Shown one piece after another: positions 21,301 through 21,929 of a stretch of DNA of 21,929 nt. The notes under the pieces are model-generated. The model searched no databases, was not told the DNA's origin, and was given only the letters and a program-made list of their open reading frames with translations. This DNA is from a virus. The position numbers and the translations under genes were made by a program. The stretch is from IMG/VR virus record IMGVR_UViG_3300030109_003704, positions 1-21,929 of that record. One strand, 5' to 3'. Within the stretch, counting starts at the first letter, position 1. Each line of letters opens with the position of its first letter.

Positions 21301-21929
21301 AATTTCTTGTTCTGTCTTTTGCATAGCTACGTTTTGTAAGGCAGCTCCACTAGCTTCCACAATAGAAGAAGCCAATATAGGTCTCTTTGCTAATTCGGCA
21401 TAAGATTTTGTTAAAATTCCACCCTTTAAAGTATTTTTTAATCCTTGTTTAATTCCAACATTTTTTACTCCACTAGTTATAGCTTTATTTACGGCTAATT
21501 TAGCAGCTTGAGTAGCAGCTACCCCTCCTGCTTTACCTAGTCCCGGTAAAAATAATCCCGCAAATGTAGAAGGTGCAGTTACAATACCCCTAAAATAATC
21601 TCCAAATGCTCCATCAGCACCACCTTCTTCATAAAAATCTGGAAGAGTAGGAAAAGTATTATACAATAAAGTATAGTCATCAAATCTCTGTTTGGCATCA
21701 CTATCGGTAATGGCATCTGCTGAAGCCGCAGATATATAATTCCAATCTAATCCTGCCGTTAATTCATTAACATTAAATGACCTAAAATGAGATACAAAGT
21801 TTTCAATAGCTTCGTCTCCAGTAATACTATCATCATATTTACTTCTTGACTTAGCAAATCTAATTGCAGCTTCTCTTATTTTAGGGTCATTTTTAATTTC
21901 TTCATAATTACGTTTAGCACTATTTTCTA
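18367..21929 (-). CDS. Very large internal virion / DNA-ejection-like protein (partial, 5' end outside window)
   Basis: A long minus-strand frame that stops at 18367-18369 and stays open to the right edge, giving at least 1186 residues. The TTG at 21664-21666 is an internal Leu, not a start: 87 further sense codons continue upstream of it (including TGLDWNYISAAS-like text and ITDSDAKQRFDDY) with no stop. Size, Lys/Ser/Leu richness and several long weakly hydrophobic Gly/Ala stretches (about 21487-21585, 21157-21258 and 19540-19600) fit T7 gp15/gp16-type ejection proteins, which form a channel for DNA across the envelope. A tract reading TPSGRTFDLRPFFPAAPYL (about 19450-19510) looks conserved. 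No lysozyme or peptidase motif is visible in this part. It is the only minus-strand gene in the window, so a structural module begins or continues to the right. The role is inferred from size and composition. Confidence 0.65.
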   Translation of the reverse strand, partial: ENSAKRNYEEIKNDPKIREAAIRFAKSRSKYDDSITGDEAIENFVSHFRSFNVNELTAGLDWNYISAASADAITDSDAKQRFDDYTLLYNTFPTLPDFYEEGGADGAFGDYFRGIVTAPSTFAGLFLPGLGKAGGVAATQAAKLAVNKAITSGVKNVGIKQGLKNTLKGGILTKSYAELAKRPILASSIVEASGAALQNVAMQKTEQEIGVREKGSNALDINYLEAGAYGALGAATNAALAVSTAKVFGGKAVGLLGKSSRRTSGDMLGEATDSLLKKNKKAVLETEKLMKKNAVLSNRIIKDLRPLDVNLTEAGDVVEKGLRKKLFNKTDAIPDFVISLDSSRSKRIFGAIMEIMHKGATDGRRSTQSKQQFILKKGERITEGVARILRTQFDNDADKVKFLTTIYKKYNLSGDDFANFFMANVSNAAKTLQSASSVAKLVKSIDSAGDDIFGMGKEAKETLLKMKNLGDARELLDVAKTGETKQTFIRQLDQMRLSFMTSQVATTYRNTISGYSRIGFDAATKLLDRTIATILRGTDKLTGFKASSGKVSLLDYKDLPNDDSFSVLLGLANGHETEAIETMFRLGFDKQATTLFRELRDIADASGSMSGKAGVMRNISRDINALNTISDNYFKRIAFSGSLKRQLNEMYVAKRDANKLLSKKDKNYVEPNLLREKYNIVDIVKRGKFTETFQSKEGKNALGKAIEDALYFTYQKTPDGNTAKLMINLMHKAPFLTTSFMPFPRFVANALRFTYEYSPLYIFQGAARSFAKDANNYEEVAKSLVGLGAFAGAIAYRENYGGDNWWEGKTPSGRTFDLRPFFPAAPYLYFADLYLRMKNEDPVLKNRGKDFIKESAQALTGTQMRAGMGLWAFDNAMEDFSKGSFEGLLKLGGKGVGNIVNTFTIPLTFPQDVYNTFLAPDEARIVYNSKSSDLLSHIVNRSIARIPGNKNLERLLSEKIGTKVPEPLESAFVANNLRREIPITRQTFGLLLQSEKSFIEKEIIRLKMNPNVLKSRTGIPEADQLYNQFRGEYASQYLSPVLEKDEYYLRAKKENNVPEQRRRLLEIKQRHMDYVNELVIKYARKKIKDKSDPRVIEGIDTLPLTKSVERYGFNPIEQDNFEKFNQSVREEATEMYKKNHGKPSRGSPYNYRALIYYATKIKERNKLREQKSIFESQGAVGYENIN

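Noticed and set aside
21664-21666. TTG as the start of the large minus-strand gene
   Set aside because: The frame continues without a stop for 87 more codons to the window edge with similar composition, so the true start lies outside the window.
1-21929. CRISPR array, insertion sequence or rRNA
   Set aside because: No regularly spaced repeats, transposase-like frame with terminal repeats or rRNA-like conserved stretch was seen on either strand.

Overview
The window reads as about 22 kb of a tailed marine bacteriophage genome (podovirus-like). The DNA is AT-rich, with roughly one third G+C by eye. Genes are packed with 1- to 35-base overlaps or very short gaps, most have an AAGGAGA-type ribosome binding site, and the gene set is viral. 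The closest match I can name from memory is the HMO-2011 type of marine podovirus (phages of SAR116, SAR11 and Roseobacter relatives). The pointer is the family A DNA polymerase, which carries a DnaJ-like CxxCxGxG zinc finger between its exonuclease and polymerase parts. The assignment is an inference, since no search could be run.

Layout. Positions 53-5611 (+) hold an accessory region of mostly small genes. The recognisable ones are a Cys-rich zinc protein (1566-2777), an M20-like metallopeptidase (2767-3765), a SleB-type cell wall hydrolase that is probably the endolysin (3788-4219), an HNH nuclease (4370-4687) and a small PD-(D/E)XK nuclease (4680-4967). Positions 5614-7376 hold a DUF932 protein and a tyrosine integrase. 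Positions 7561-14237 are the replication and recombination module: primase, separate DnaB-like helicase, DNA polymerase, a probable DNA-binding partner, a Cas4-like Fe-S exonuclease and a T7 gp3-type endonuclease I. Positions 14241-18370 are nucleotide metabolism and host-interaction genes: DUF3310, class II (B12-dependent) ribonucleotide reductase, a PD-(D/E)XK protein, an RMF-like protein and a MazG-like pyrophosphohydrolase. From 18367 to the right edge one very long gene runs on the minus strand. It is probably an internal virion (DNA-ejection) protein, is open at the window edge, and marks the end of a late structural module transcribed towards the early module.

How it works together. 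Host DNA would be degraded and salvaged (endonuclease I, exonuclease, nucleases, RNR, MazG), copied by the primase/helicase/polymerase set, and possibly integrated by the recombinase. No phage RNA polymerase is present here. Instead I found a series of host sigma70-like promoters, TTGACA with 16-17 bases to TATAA-type -10 boxes, mostly inside the 3' part of genes and just upstream of the next gene or operon segment. They look like a distributed promoter system for the + strand module. A strong intrinsic terminator for the opposing late transcript is embedded inside the mazG-like gene.

Two short tracts of clearly higher G+C and different codon use sit on conserved motifs of the polymerase and the reductase. 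They may be scars of homing elements or of recent recombination.
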